DNA of 64,000 nt, taken from positions 36,110,822-36,174,821 of the forward strand of contig NC_080171.1 in the NCBI RefSeq assembly GCF_950295315.1, written 5' to 3'. This stretch comes from Erinaceus europaeus. Taxonomy: Eukaryota > Chordata > Mammalia > Eulipotyphla > Erinaceidae. The notes beneath the pieces were generated by a model that saw only the letters and a list, made by a program, of their open reading frames with translations, had not been told where the DNA came from and searched no databases. Of this stretch, positions 1 through 11,165 are shown in pieces (within the stretch, counting starts at the first letter, position 1; the number at the start of each line of letters is the position of its first letter). Position numbers and translations under genes: made by a program.

Positions 1-364
1 CCTCAGATTCCTACCAGGTTTTAGGCAATTTGGCCTTCACTACTCTGAATCATGTATTCAGGTCACTTCAGCCATTCAGATGCAAACTGACAATGATTTG
101 TAGACTCTAGCAACTCTAAATGAACTGGTACACCTCCAGAAACTGGAAGTTCCTGGCAACATATTGGGAATATTCCGTCAATTCTCTCGGGAGCCAATCA
201 ACTTGTGCCTTACTTAGCCCATTCAATAGTCAGAATGGAGAGTGAAAGGATCCTTCTCAGAAAAGCATGAGTTTGGTTTCATGTAGGTCTTTTAAACTGA
301 TGAGAGAAATGATTTAGGAGACAATAGTAAAAAAATAACCACACAGGAAAAATATATAGGAAAC

Positions 365-643
365 AGGGAGTCAGGCGGTAGCGCAGCGGGTTAAAGCGCA
401 GTTGGCGCAAAGCACAAGGACCAGCTTAAGGATCCCGGTTCGATCCCCTGGCTCCCCACTTGCAAGGGAGTCGCTTCACAGGTGGTGAAGCAGGTCTGCA
501 GGTGTCTGTCTTTCCCCCTCTGTGTCTTCCCCTCCTCCATTTCTCTCTGTCCTATCCAACAATGATGACCTCACTAATAGCAATAATATCTACAACACTA
601 AAACAACAAGGGCAACAAAAGAGTAAATAAATATAAAAAATTG

Positions 644-683
<40 letters not shown>
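365..683 (+). repeat. SINE-A (ERI-type, tRNA-derived), full length with TSD
   Basis: The head starts GGGAGTCAGGCGGTAGCGCA and carries A-box and B-box-like motifs (GGTTCGATCC). The CT-rich middle is followed by AACAACAAGGGCAACAAAAG. A perfect 13-bp target duplication (ATATATAGGAAAC) lies at 352-364 and 684-696. The dinucleotide (AT)n at about 646-690 has grown in the tail and runs into the right duplication. Confidence 0.93.
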
Positions 684-692
<9 letters not shown>

Positions 693-2460
693 AAACTATC
701 TGGGGGGCTTTTTGGGTTCTCTATTCGAGAACTGAGGTTGAGAATGAATCACTCTGTCTCTTAGCATTTTCAGCTGCAAATGTGAGGCTTGCTTTTGGGT
801 ATACTGAATCACCACATTGCTAAGTATCCTGGCCTGTCGTGGCCCCTTACTGTAACAGACACCAGTACACACAACATTCTAGTATCTCATCACCAAATAA
901 ATTGATTTCTGGGCTCCAACAGTGCTTTCTCCTTTAGGTCCATATTTACATTCTCTACCCTTATTGAAAACTTCAAATACAGTCTGCAAATAACAGGCTT
1001 AGGAATGAACTTGACTACTGGAGCTACACAATCAATAAAGCATGTGCTTTAGTGGCCAAAGAACTTCTCTATAAAAGGAACAGGGGGTAGGGGGTGGGGG
1101 AACCCAACAATTTTAACAAGTGATTTTCTTTCATTTTCTACGACACCTGAAGGTAAAGCACCTTAATTACCTGAATCTTTACAGGAAGTGTAAATTTATA
1201 TTTATGAGCCATTCTGAAATACACCCTGCTTAATAATCTGTAACGTCAAGAAAACATTTTTAAAAGTCTCTCACAATTAAATCCATCCACAACCTTGTAT
1301 AAATCAAAATTTTGCTACCATATCAAAATGTTACACTAGGGCTGTATAACATTGCCCACATCCTCATTACATGCAACACTAATTACTACCAGCAGATTCA
1401 GAATTTTCTGCACATTAGAGGCTTTTAGAGGAGCTATAAAAAATTTCAGGCACCATTAATTTAAATTTGTATTGAAATTTCCTTTTGACAGATGGCCAAA
1501 AATTACTTATTATTTAGAGCACCAGAGCCGCCTGTTTGCACATTAGAAGAGGAAAGGGAAAAATTAAAAGCAAGAAGGAAATTTATGTCACGTTCATTAC
1601 CTGTTAAATGTTAAGGAGCATTATCCTGCATGAATAAATTATTTCATACAAGTCCAACTCAGCTGCAGGCAACTGGCACACTTTGGCTGATAAAAACCAC
1701 CTAGTAATACAGCAGACAATCATAAAAAACCCCTCTTAACCAGGAACCACTTACAGCAAGATGAGGACGATCGATGGAGCAAGCAACTAGCTGCTTCTCT
1801 GAGCATCACAGAACACATTTACGGAATTTAGCAAACTATTTCACCTTAAGAAGCAATAGGACAGCCCTCATCCTGACACAACACAACTTCAAAATTTGTG
1901 AGCAGTAGCACAACAAAGACATTTATTTATACACAGCTACCATTCCAGGTTAGATCAAAGCAAAATTATCCACCTCTACTTCCCTTCTGATTTTCTCCTT
2001 TTAGTTCTACTATCTCAATTCCAGACTCACTCTGAATATTTTTGAAGTGCACCCTACTCTTCCATGAGGAAATGTAAAATGAAAGTGACAACAAGTGTGC
2101 ACTGGAGTAAAAATATTGAGTTTTCTGCAAATGGGACATTAGAGGAGGTTTTGTTTAGTTCATTGGCCTGCTGAAGGCATGCTTTTACCATAGAAAAAAA
2201 GGAGGGGACCATCGAGACAGCTCACCTTGAAAAGAACCAACCTGGCTCGTGTGCTGGATGCTGATTAAAGCCTGTCCCAAGCACAGTGCAGGAAGCTTCA
2301 GTACAGTGGTACTTTTCCCTCTCTCACCGCTCTCATCCTATCTGACAAAGGTCATGCCAGAGCAGTGAAGCTCCATAATGGACAAAAGGACAAAAGAAAA
2401 GGGTTGAGGTGGGAAGGAATGTTTATATTATGGCCTCAGAGTAACTAGAAAGGGTTTCCA

Positions 2461-2652
2461 GGGGCCAGTCGGTGGTGCACCTGATTAAGTGCACACATTA
2501 TAGTGCACAAGGTTCTACGGTCAAGCCCCTGGTCCCCACCTGCAGGGAGAAAGCTTCATAAGTGGTGAGACAGGGCTGCAGCTGTCTCTATATCTTCCCC
2601 ACCCCTGTCAATTTCTCTGTCTCTATACAATAATAAATAAATATTTTTTAAA
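2461..2652 (+). repeat. SINE-B (tRNA-derived)
   Basis: The head GGTGGTGCACCTGATTAAG is followed by CCCCACCTGCAGGGAGAAAGC, CT-rich DNA and AATAATAAATAAATA. Several substitutions make it older than the SINE-A copies. A purine tract of repeated GGAAA follows at 2673-2711. Confidence 0.85.
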
Positions 2653-2979
2653 AGAGTACATTTCCTTCCTTTAAAAAAAAAAAAGGAAAAGGAAAGGAAA
2701 GGAAAGAAAGGCTTTCCAAGAGCTGCTGTCAGCTAATTCTGGTCAACTTACAAGTACTTACAACTTCCGAAGTGCACATGTAAAGAACACTTAATACACT
2801 TGTTAGGAATGCTTTTAATCCAGATACTGATACACATATTATAAAGCAAAACACACAACTATAAATGAATAATTAAATGATTCAATGTGTGCCATTCAAA
2901 GTATGAATGATGGCATTTCTGAGGACCTGCAGGTACTCTTTCAAAGTTTAAAGATTCTTGAGGAGTAAAAGATTTCATT

Positions 2980-3267
2980 GGGAGTTGGGCGGTAGCGCAG
3001 CAGGTTAAGTGCACATGGTGCAAAGTGCAAGGACCGGTGTAAGGATCCCAGTTCGAGCCCCAGGCTCCCCACCAGCAGGGGAGTCGCTTCACAGGTGGTG
3101 AAACAGGTCTGCAGGTGTCTATCTTTCTCTCCCTGTCTTCCCCTCCTCTCTCCATTGCTTTCTGTCCTATCCAACAATGACAACATCAATAACAAAAATA
3201 ATAACTGCAACAATAAAAAAATAATAACAAAAGGGAAAGTAAATAAATAAATATTAAAAAAAGAGAG
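2980..3267 (+). repeat. SINE-A
   Basis: The head GGGAGTTGGGCGGTAGCGCA, a B-box-like GTTCGAGCC and the tail AAAGGGAAAGTAAATAAAT are present. The tail abuts the next SINE (SINE-C). Confidence 0.9.
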
Positions 3268-3278
3268 AGATTTAATTT

Positions 3279-3443
3279 TGTGGTCCAGGAGGTGGTGCAT
3301 TGGATAAAGCACTGGACTCTCAAGCAAGAAGTTCTGAGTTCAATCCCCTGCAGCACATATACCAGAGTGATGTCTTCTTTTCTCTCTCCTCCTATCTTTC
3401 TCATTAACAAATAAATACATAAATCATTTTTTAAAATTTTAAT
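3279..3443 (+). repeat. SINE-C (tRNA-derived) with TSD
   Basis: The head GGAGGTGGTGCATTGGATAA is followed by GAGTTCAATCCCC and CAGAGTGATGTCT, then a short A-rich tail. An exact 11-bp duplication AGATTTAATTT lies at 3268-3278 and 3444-3454. The insertion landed in the tail of the preceding SINE-A. Confidence 0.88.
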
Positions 3444-4047
3444 AGATTTAATTTCTATTTTCTGTTTATTTAAAGGGTTTGAAAAACAAACCCTACTTCC
3501 CCTTATATTGTAAAAGGAAAAGAGGTCAGCATCAAAACATAGGTGGTTACAGGGAAAGGTTTTTAGTCTTCATGTATGTAAGTAACATTATTAAAAATAG
3601 CCAAAAGAGAGAGAAAGAAAAGAGGGAAGAAACTCAATGCTCTAAAACATTTAATTGCTGTAAAATGCAAAAACAAAAACAAAACTGATAGCGCTTTGGC
3701 CAATGCTGAAAAACTGTCCTTTCCTTTAAATCAATCTACACAGACTACAATGGCAACATAATACAATTTTGTGCCTGGCTCAAAGGCAATCACGCAGTTT
3801 TCATACTCTACTCATTTCCTGCCAAAGCAGCCTGTCTTTCATGTTCACTAACTATATAAATTCAGACACTTTTACACATCCCATCCCGGTGTTACACAAG
3901 CACAGTTAAGATATTAGACTATACCTATTCCTTCTAAAATGCCTCCAGAAAATACAGTAGATAGATAAAAATAGATGCCAAACCTAAGGAAAATAACTTG
4001 CTGTTTTGAGAAAGAAGCTGTTGTTAAATTTAAAAACAAATCTTTCT

Positions 4048-4175
4048 GGGGCCAGGGCGATAACTCACTGTGCAAACATTTGACTTGCATTTCTAAGGCT
4101 CCAGGTTTTATCCCTGGCACCACAAGATAGAGCTGAGCTGTTCTCTAGCTTCTCTCACCTGTCTTGCCGATAAAG
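4048..4175 (+). repeat. SINE-D-like (eroded tRNA-derived SINE)
   Basis: It contains GGGGCCAGGGCGATAACTCA, GGCTCCAGGTTTTATCCCTG and AGAGCTGAGCTGTTCTC, in the order of the D family but diverged. Confidence 0.65.
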
Positions 4176-4514
4176 AAATCTCTAAAAAGATTTTTCTGAA
4201 GATAAATGCTCTTAACATAAATGTTCTAATAAAGTATTTTTAAAAAGTGAAATGATCTCCCAAAATAAGACTAATTTGTGTTTATTTATATTTGATCTGC
4301 TTATTATTTATCTTATGGTCAAAGTCTAACTGAACAAAAGCAGTTATTTCTTCACTAGACAAGACAGAATAAAATGAGCAAATCAAGTCAGACTCAGTTC
4401 AGTTGAGGTCTACAAATCTGATAGAGAAATGGAATTAACTTTTTTAGAAATCTTAAGCATTTTCATAAGTAATGAAAACAATTTTTTTAAAACCATTTCT
4501 TACGCTTTGTGAGA

Positions 4515-4665
4515 ACTATGAGCTATTATGGTTCGGGTCAGGGCTGGGTGAGAACCACAGAACTGTGGTGGTAGGTGCAATGGCACACACACGTGTGAAA
4601 CTATGTTCCTGGAAACATACATTTTGTAAACCAGTATTAAATCACTAATAAAAATTGTTTTTTAA
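4515..4665 (+). repeat. Old L1 3'-end fragment
   Basis: The end reads TGTAAACCAGTATTAAATCA then an A-rich tail. The same ending occurs at 9838-9860 and 22525-22550. The upstream part is degraded. Confidence 0.55.
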
Positions 4666-5645
4666 ATCTTAACCATACAAACAACTATAAGTAATTTTTA
4701 AAAAATTACAATCAGCCACTATCTAGTAAAGTTCACCAAATTGTTCTTTAAATGTCAAAGAATCCATTCAAATCATTGAGCGCTTTTAAGCAATTCCTTC
4801 CCCTGTGAATTTAAGTCCTACCTTGATGGAGTCTCTGTCTATAGGCAAAACAGCAGCAACACACAGATCAATTGGTAGGACAGGGGGGAAAAAAAAACTA
4901 GTTAGTTTATATAAATAACATACATTTATCAAATTTGATCTCTACTAAATAATAAATGGCACAGATGTTGACTTTGCAATAAAGTTAATTATTAATACTA
5001 TTCAACCAGATTCACAGTGCACCAATCTACCTCTGACACAGTTTCAGAAACCAAAACTGGAAATCTGTATTATTTAGACTCCTTATCAACTTTTCCTCTT
5101 ATAAAAGGGTTTATAATCATGCCTCAAGTCTGCACCATAGCATTAAGATAAGTGGATGACAAATATTACAATGTTTCCAACATCAGAGATGGGAAATTTA
5201 TGCTTATGTGATAAAATCATTTACCCAAGATTATAATTCATAGTAATAACAGTTAAATAGGAATATATATGAGCCTGTAACTACAAACCACACCCTTCCA
5301 GCCTGTGAGCCACCCGGGTACTACATAAATTCCCACAAGGGAATGCTGGGGAAGAATTTTTCATTTGCTTTTCTGCCACTAACTAATAAGCAATATTAGT
5401 AAACGCCATACAATCATTTAGTGACATCGATATGTCTACTTAGCTGGAGGTAGGAAACCAATAAAAAGCACATAACTGGACTTTAAGTCAATTATTTATT
5501 CGCATAAATAACTGCATCTTGTTATATACTTAGAAATCAGTTAATTTCATGCTCTGAAGCGGACTGAGTGAGAAAGGCTGTTAAGCAAACAAATTCCATT
5601 AATTTGGGCTACACTTTTCTCAATTACTAAGACAAGTGAAATTAG

Positions 5646-5804
5646 GTTTTTTGTTGTTGTTGTTTGTTTGTTTGTCTTGTTTTTTGTCTTGTATCAGAGC
5701 ACTGCTCAGATCTTGATTAAGGTGGTGCTAGGGACTGAACCTAAGACCCTAGAAGCTCAGGCAAGAAGGTGTTTTTGCATAACTGCAACGATATCTCCCC
5801 AGCC
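5646..5804 (-). repeat. SINE-D, minus strand
   Basis: The complement of the D family is seen: GGTGGTGCTAGGGACTGAAC, TTTTTGCATAACTGCAACGA and TATCTCCCCAGCCC at the head end. A TTG/TTTG-rich tail lies on the left. Confidence 0.75.
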
Positions 5805-5936
5805 CTGAAATTGCTTTCATATCTAATATTTTTTAACACACCACACAAGGTGATCAGACTGATAAATAATTAGGCATCCAGAATCTATCATCCACAGCAG
5901 GTAGGTAATATGATTGCCATCCTAAGAGGATCTCAC

Positions 5937-6141
5937 CTCTTTGGTGATCGTTGTCATGGTGCTTCTTTTCATCTTTAATTGGAAGGTGAGACTGTCCTCC
6001 TAGGGCACTAGAAAGGGCCAGAAGTCCCGCACTGCTTCCAATGGGTGGAATGGCTGGGGGCTGCAGTCCCGAAGGGTGTGGGGTCAGAGGTACCGGAAGA
6101 CCATGTCCATGTGATAAATGCTGGGCCTGGAGTTGTTGCTG
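5937..6141 (-). CDS. TLE4: TLE4 internal exon (probably exon 8; end of Q domain and GP domain)
   Basis: TLE4 is a nuclear corepressor without DNA-binding activity of its own. It is recruited by TCF/LEF, HES, RUNX, PAX and homeodomain factors and brings in histone deacetylases. This 205-nt exon encodes 68 codons plus one base, from [19 protein letters not shown] to [12 protein letters not shown]. It enters in phase 0 and exits in phase 1, so the next codon is split. The acceptor reads TTTCTCACAG before CAGCAACAAC and the donor reads AGAG/GTGAGA. The residues [24 protein letters not shown] and NDHQR fit TLE4 better than TLE1, TLE2 or TLE3 as I remember them. The segment covers about residues 126-194: the end of the Q domain, then the Gly/Pro-rich region linked to HDAC binding. 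No frameshift or stop is seen. The next exon, expected to begin by completing an Asp codon, lies outside the window. Confidence 0.96.
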
Positions 6142-6146
6142 CTGTG
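6138..6146 (-). other. TLE4: Tandem (NAGNAG) splice acceptor of the TLE4 205-nt exon
   Basis: On the minus strand the intron end reads CACAG followed directly by CAG, giving two AG acceptors three bases apart. The upstream acceptor starts the exon at 6141; the downstream one would start it at 6138. Both stay in frame and differ by one glutamine (QQQLQ versus QQLQ). TLE4 proteins with either two or three glutamines here are what I recall from mammals. Actual usage in this species cannot be read from DNA. Confidence 0.7.
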
Positions 6147-6279
6147 AGAAATGAGACAAAGATATTGAACTTGTTCCCTCTAACTGTCCCTTGCCAACAA
6201 ATAGAGGGGAATACAAATATTACAGACACTGGGAAATCAAGCACTGTTGAAGGAAAAACTTATCCTTCATATATCTTTT

Positions 6280-6557
6280 TATATTTTTTTATTTATTTAT
6301 TCCCTTTTGTTGCCCTTGTTTTATTGTTGTAGTTATTATTATTATTGTTGTCGTTGTTGGATAGGACAGAGAGAAATGGAGAGAGGAGGGGAAGACAGAG
6401 AGGAGGAGAGAAAGATAGACACCTGCAGACCTGCTTCACCGCCTGTGAAGAGACTCCCCTGCAGGTGGGGAGCCAGGGTTCGAACCGGGATCCTTATGCC
6501 GGTCCTTGTGCTTTGTGCCACCTGCGCTTAACCCGCTGTGCTACAGCCTGACTCCCA
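6280..6557 (-). repeat. SINE-A, minus strand
   Basis: This is the complement of the full SINE-A: CCCTTTTGTTGCCCTTGTT at left, GTTCGAACCGGGATCCTTAT inside, and the head end CAGCCTGACTCCC at right. It is sense-oriented with TLE4. Confidence 0.9.
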
Positions 6558-6611
6558 GATGTTTTTAAAATGGAAATGAGGGAGATGTATAATAAAGAAA
6601 TACTAGTTCTT

Positions 6612-6909
6612 TAAAAAAAAAAAAATTCTATTTATTTATTTTCCCTTTTGTTGCTCTTTTTTTTTTTTAAATTGTTGTGGTTATTATTATTGCTGTTATT
6701 GATGCCGTCGTTGTTAGGACACAGAGAAATGGAGAGAGGAGGGGAAGACGAGAGGGGGAGAAAAAGACAGACACCTGCAGACCTGCTTCACCGCCTGTGA
6801 AGTGACTCCCCTGCAGGTGGGGAATCAGGGGCTCGAACTGGGATCCTTATGCTGGTCCTTGCGCTTTGAGCCACGTTCCCTTAACCCATTGTGCTACCGC
6901 CCGACTCCC
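6612..6909 (-). repeat. SINE-A, minus strand, with TSD
   Basis: A full-length minus copy is flanked by a 17-bp duplication with two mismatches at 6595-6611 and 6910-6926. It lies 54 bp from the previous minus copy in the same orientation. Confidence 0.9.
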
Positions 6910-6994
6910 AAGAAATATTAATTCTTAAGATTTTAGGGATAGGTGTTGCAATGTACTATAAATAATTTCGTTTATAAAAAATGAAAGTATTCAG

Positions 6995-7125
6995 GTGGGG
7001 GAGGTTAGATAGCATAATGGTTATGCAAACAGGCTCTTATGTCTGCGCCTCGAAAGTCCTAGGTTCAATCCTCTGCACCACCAAAAGCCAGAGCTGAGCA
7101 GTGCTGTGCTTTAAAAAAAAAAAGA
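6995..7125 (+). repeat. SINE-D
   Basis: It has GTTAGATAGCATAATGGTTA, then CTAGGTTCAATCCTCTGCAC, CCAGAGCTGAGCAGTGCTGT and an A run. Confidence 0.85.
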
Positions 7126-8141
7126 TTAAGTAACTCAAATGAGATTTGTATTTCTTTGTCAAAGCATCTGTATTTTATTCTTTGCAACACATAAGGCCTT
7201 GCTATCATACATTTCTAATCAAAGCATACACATGACTGTTATAGCAGTTATGCTGAACAAAAAAAACAAAAAAAAAGGCTGAAAATTGAGAAAATTAGTG
7301 TTAAACAGTTCTCCCAGAACCACTGCACAGCATGCAGTGAGAGTTAATTTGAAAGAGAAAACCTGAATTAACAACCCAGAAAAGGAAACTGGTTGCAGCC
7401 ACCGTTTTAAGCCCTTTAAGTGTCCTCAGCGGTACTTGAGCAAATTACTAAAGAAAATCTAATGTAGCAAGGCTTGGGTCCTCCTGTAGGCTTGCTCAAT
7501 AATGCTGAAATAATTGGGCACTCTGTGCACGTTTAGTGATGCTCGAATGAAAAGCTCGAGGCCTGCCCTTGTACTCTTCTCCAGTGGCCGCCTCTCTGTT
7601 GTGACAGGTTTATCTGAGTGGGACTGTGATGCATGCACCAGTAACAGTGCTGACAAGAGTTTAAAGTCATTTTTACCAGCACACTGGCAACACATGGAGA
7701 AAGCCCTAGAGAAGCTGGGATGGGAGTGTTTGACCCCCAGCCAAGGCCACATCAAGCTCAGCTACAGAATCCTATGTGGGCAGGCCTGCCGCATCTTTGA
7801 AAGGAGGAGGTGCAAAGAGGCTGTGTTAAACATACCCCTCTCATCAGGAATCCCTTCAGTTCAAGACCCTGCTTAACAATGTTCTATGAAAACAAGTAAT
7901 AGTCTATGAAAACAAGTAATTCTTAAGACAAGCTTGTAGATTGATTACACTTTAGTTGTTTGCTTCAAATAAATCAGTTTGCTGTCCCTCTGATAGTCAG
8001 GCTCTTCCATAATTTTCTTTCTAAGTAAGATTTCTCAAAAGAGCCTTTTAAAAATGTGTATGGTGGCTTATTTTGCTCCCCTTCACTGGTGAAAAGGGTC
8101 TTGGAATGCTTTTTTTAAAAAACATATTTAAAGAAAGCCCA

Positions 8142-8401
8142 TCAGGGGCGCCAGGCAGTACTGCAGTAGGTTAAGTGTGCACAATAAGAAACACAAGGAC
8201 CAGTGTAAGGATCCCAGCTCGAGCCCCCAGTTCCACACCTGCAGGGGGGGTTGCTTCACAAGCATTTTCTCTCTTTCCTATCCTATAAAATGGGAGAAGA
8301 TGAAGTGAAAAAGAAAAAAAAAAAGCCTCCAGGAGCAGTGGATTCATAGTGTTGGCACCAAGCCCCAGCAATAACCCTGGAATGGGGGGGGGGGGGGGGG
8401 G
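8142..8401 (+). repeat. SINE-A long variant, internally shortened, ending in an 18-G run
   Basis: A diverged SINE-A head (GGCAGTACTGCAGTAGGTTA) is followed by the long-variant 3' block at about 8328-8383 (CCAGGAGCAGTGGATTCATA). It ends in 18 consecutive G at 8384-8401, where the usual sequence is CCCTGGAGGCAAAA. Confidence 0.8.
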
Positions 8402-9545
8402 AGTCCACCAAAGGAAAAAAACAACAATGTTTTTCTCCTCTGATAATTTCATTTCTTCACCCCCTTTGACTTGACTTCTGGTTCCTGACAATCAAAGTCA
8501 AATGATGGCATTATACCTTTTCTCTAATTGACCTTCACCTATTTTCTTGTTATATATATTTGAAATACAGTCCATAAAATAAAGCACGAACACTTTTAAG
8601 TTTACATTATAAATGGGAAATCTGAACAGTGATCCACAAGTTTCACTAATCGATGGTGACCCTTAAGTCCTGTCAAAGCCTTATCTATTGTAGCTGGATA
8701 GTTAAAAATACTGTATTTATTGAAATTGCCAAAATCACTTTATAGTGCTTTGTGTTATAATTCACTTGTGTCTAAAAAGCATAAACACATAATCACATTT
8801 AGAAAATAATGCTGACAAAGGGGAAAAAAACACACAAGAAAATGCAGGTAAATAAATATATGTAATTCAAAAACATTGCTCAATAGTTACAGCCAGAAGA
8901 TTGTTCCAATTCTCTTTACCTTGTAAAGCCCCTAATACTTCATGTGTATGGGTTAAGCACGTAGCCACTTTCTAGATCAGATCAGAGTTCAATTGGAAAG
9001 TGTTTATTAAGAGCTTGAATATACTTTTCTTATCACATTTCTGAGACTCTAAGCCTGGTGAATCTACCTTTAACACAAACACCCCTGCCTAACTGCAGGC
9101 GCAGAGACATTCAGGTAGTATCTGAGCAATCTGAAAGTATACATCTATTTCATTAGACACAGAAACCCCTCAATCAGCTGCAATACTTTCAATGATCCAG
9201 GTGTTCCATGCCCCCCCCCCTCTGTCTCTCAAAGGACAAACAAAAAGCCCACTAACAGTCTTATCTTTCCATTTGACCAGGAACTTTGCAAAGCATAAAA
9301 TTTAGTCCAAGTTTGTCATGAGATCATAAAGACTTCCTTGAGTCCTTACTTATTCACTCTTTTCTACTTTCAAATAACCCCCCTTTTCCTATGTCCACCT
9401 TAGTGGAAGGAGATCCCAGGTAGACTCCACTCTGCCCAAAGAATCTTAATCTTTTTCCCTTTCATTGTTCCATTAATTCTCTATCTCTTTCACCATCTCC
9501 AGTTCTTGTCACTCATTTTATCCTTTTGCTTAAAAGTTTAACACC

Positions 9546-9878
9546 CTAAGAACAACTATGATCCATATTCGGGGGGGGGGGTGTGAGGGTGAGTAACAGA
9601 AGGAAGAGGTTAAGAGGGCTCTAAACTCCAGCTCCTTCAGGTCACAGAGAGAGAGGATGAAAAGGGGAGCAACATTTGAAAGTAGTAATGGGGTTATATG
9701 TGGCTTGGAGGGGAAGAGCAACGGGACTTGGAAGAAAAAGGGGGTAACTGGGAGAACCACAGTGAAATGCAATAGAGGGATCCAGAACTCTGGTGGTGGG
9801 AACACTGTTGAATTACACCCCTGTTGACATGTAATTTTGTAAATCAATATTAAATCAAAATTAAATTAAATTAAAAAT
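9546..9878 (+). mobile_element. Old L1 3' end, 5'-truncated, with exact TSD
   Basis: A 333-bp insert ends CTCTGGTGGTGGGAACACTG, then TTTTGTAAATCAATATTAAA and an A-rich tail. The exact 13-bp duplication AAAGTTTAACACC is at 9533-9545 and 9879-9891. An 11-G run is at 9571-9581. No coding capacity remains. Confidence 0.75.
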
Positions 9879-10025
9879 AAAGTTTAACACCAACATTCCT
9901 TGTTTAAGATTAAACTACCTATCTTACATAAAAAGAACCTGAAGCAACACTCTGGGGTAGGGAGGGAATGACACAACAAACCTATATTTTGATTACTTGT
10001 CTTGTATCCTCCATTGCCTTCAACT

Positions 10026-10078
10026 TAGTGAGTGCCTTGCATGTAACTGGCACTTGATAAATGTTTGTTGAATTTAAT
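10026..10078 (+). repeat. MIR/L2-like 3' end
   Basis: The block GTGCCTTGCATGTAACTGGC then ACTTGATAAATGTTTGTTGA resembles the ancient L2/MIR terminal motif (CTGGCACATAGTAGG ... AATAAATGTTTGTTGAATGA). Confidence 0.6.
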
Positions 10079-10181
10079 TAAAATAATCTCCTGCTCATTT
10101 CAACAACTGCCCTGCATCTATATCCTTATTTTTAAGAACTGGGGTAAAATGTGTTATCTCTGTTTCTCAGTAGCATTCTCC

Positions 10182-10184
<3 letters not shown>

Positions 10185-10248
<64 letters not shown>
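10185..10248. repeat. (AC)n microsatellite
   Basis: About 32 AC units with one AAAC interruption. Confidence 0.95.
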
Positions 10249-11029
10249 CTACCTTACTCCATCATCTCCCCCTATAATCTGGATTCCAAGTCTACCTTTC
10301 TCATAGGGAGACTATTGAGATAGCAATTATTTCAAGACACTATCATTTATTTTCTTTCTTGCTGGCATATCTACGGTCACAGATTAAAAACTGGCTTGTA
10401 AAAACTCTTCTACCTGGCTTCAGAAACACCACAATGACCTCTTGCTACCTCTCTGAATGCTACTATTAGAGCTCCTCCTAGAATAGGAGTTCAAAACCTT
10501 TTGACCTTCCACAGCAGAATCAACTTTTACACAGATGATACCCATATGATTGAGTGCTTCTCATCTTTCTTGCCATAAGTCTGTATGGTAGCAGAGCATT
10601 ACATGAAAGTGATGGATGCAAATTCCACTGGGATCAACTTATTGGCTAACACAGATTTGCTTTTATTTAGGGCTTCTTTATTCATAACCAAATCCTGACT
10701 ATTCTCAAATAATTTCTTATATGTCTCTGTCACCATACTAATCAGACCCTTATCATTCCATACGTTGATTACTACACGTTTCCACTAGTTCATTTCAGTT
10801 CCAGTGAGCCCACCATGCATGAGCCACCACTGTCGATTATTTCCTAAATTCTTGTCATAATCTCGCCATACTAAATTGTACTCATCCACGTCAGCTAAGG
10901 TTTGAGGTGTTCTGCAATGTCTGCTCCAAACAATCGTGTGCCTACTATGCTACAGGACTTCCTGTATCATATACTACCATAGTTTGCCTCATAGAAATGC
11001 TGTTTATCTCTTTGGCAAAAAAAGGTCTT

Positions 11030-11165
11030 GATTTGCCAATGATGTGGTGAGATTCTAAATGTAAATTCCTGTACCCAGGGCATCAGGGTTTGATCCCTGG
11101 TATGGCATAAGATGAGATGGTACTCTTGGTTTAGACATGTGTCTCATAAAAATTTTAAGTATTTA
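11030..11165 (+). repeat. Eroded SINE-D-like element
   Basis: GATGTGGTGAGATTC, CAGGGTTTGATCCCTGGTAT and GTCTCATAAAAATTTTAAGT follow the order head, B box, tail of the D family. Confidence 0.5.

Larger units (their letters stand above)
1..5936 (-). other. TLE4: TLE4 intron (3' of the 205-nt exon, partial)
   Basis: This is intronic DNA between the 205-nt exon and the next exon beyond the left edge. Repeats are a young SINE-A at 365-683, SINE-B at 2461-2652, SINE-A at 2980-3267, SINE-C at 3279-3443, an eroded SINE-D at 4048-4175, an old L1 tail near 4515-4665 and a minus SINE-D at 5646-5804. A degraded tRNA-type SINE may lie at 2205-2400. The stretches 700-2200, 3455-4040 and 4670-5640 hold no gene or repeat I recognise. 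Of these, 1180-1700 looks like conserved noncoding DNA. Confidence 0.85.

Noticed and set aside
366..440. tRNA-like sequence with A and B boxes
   Set aside because: It is the head of a SINE-A. It has no proper cloverleaf acceptor pairing, continues into the SINE body, and recurs many times. The same applies to all tRNA-like heads in the window.
2859..3410. Overlapping open frames of 74-128 codons on the minus strand
   Set aside because: They are translations of SINE-A and SINE-C in reverse. The same peptide words recur wherever these SINEs occur.
5937..6141. Assignment of the exons to TLE1 instead of TLE4
   Set aside because: Residues in the GP region ([27 protein letters not shown]) fit TLE4 from memory; TLE1 differs at several of these positions. 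The two small exons alone could not decide this.
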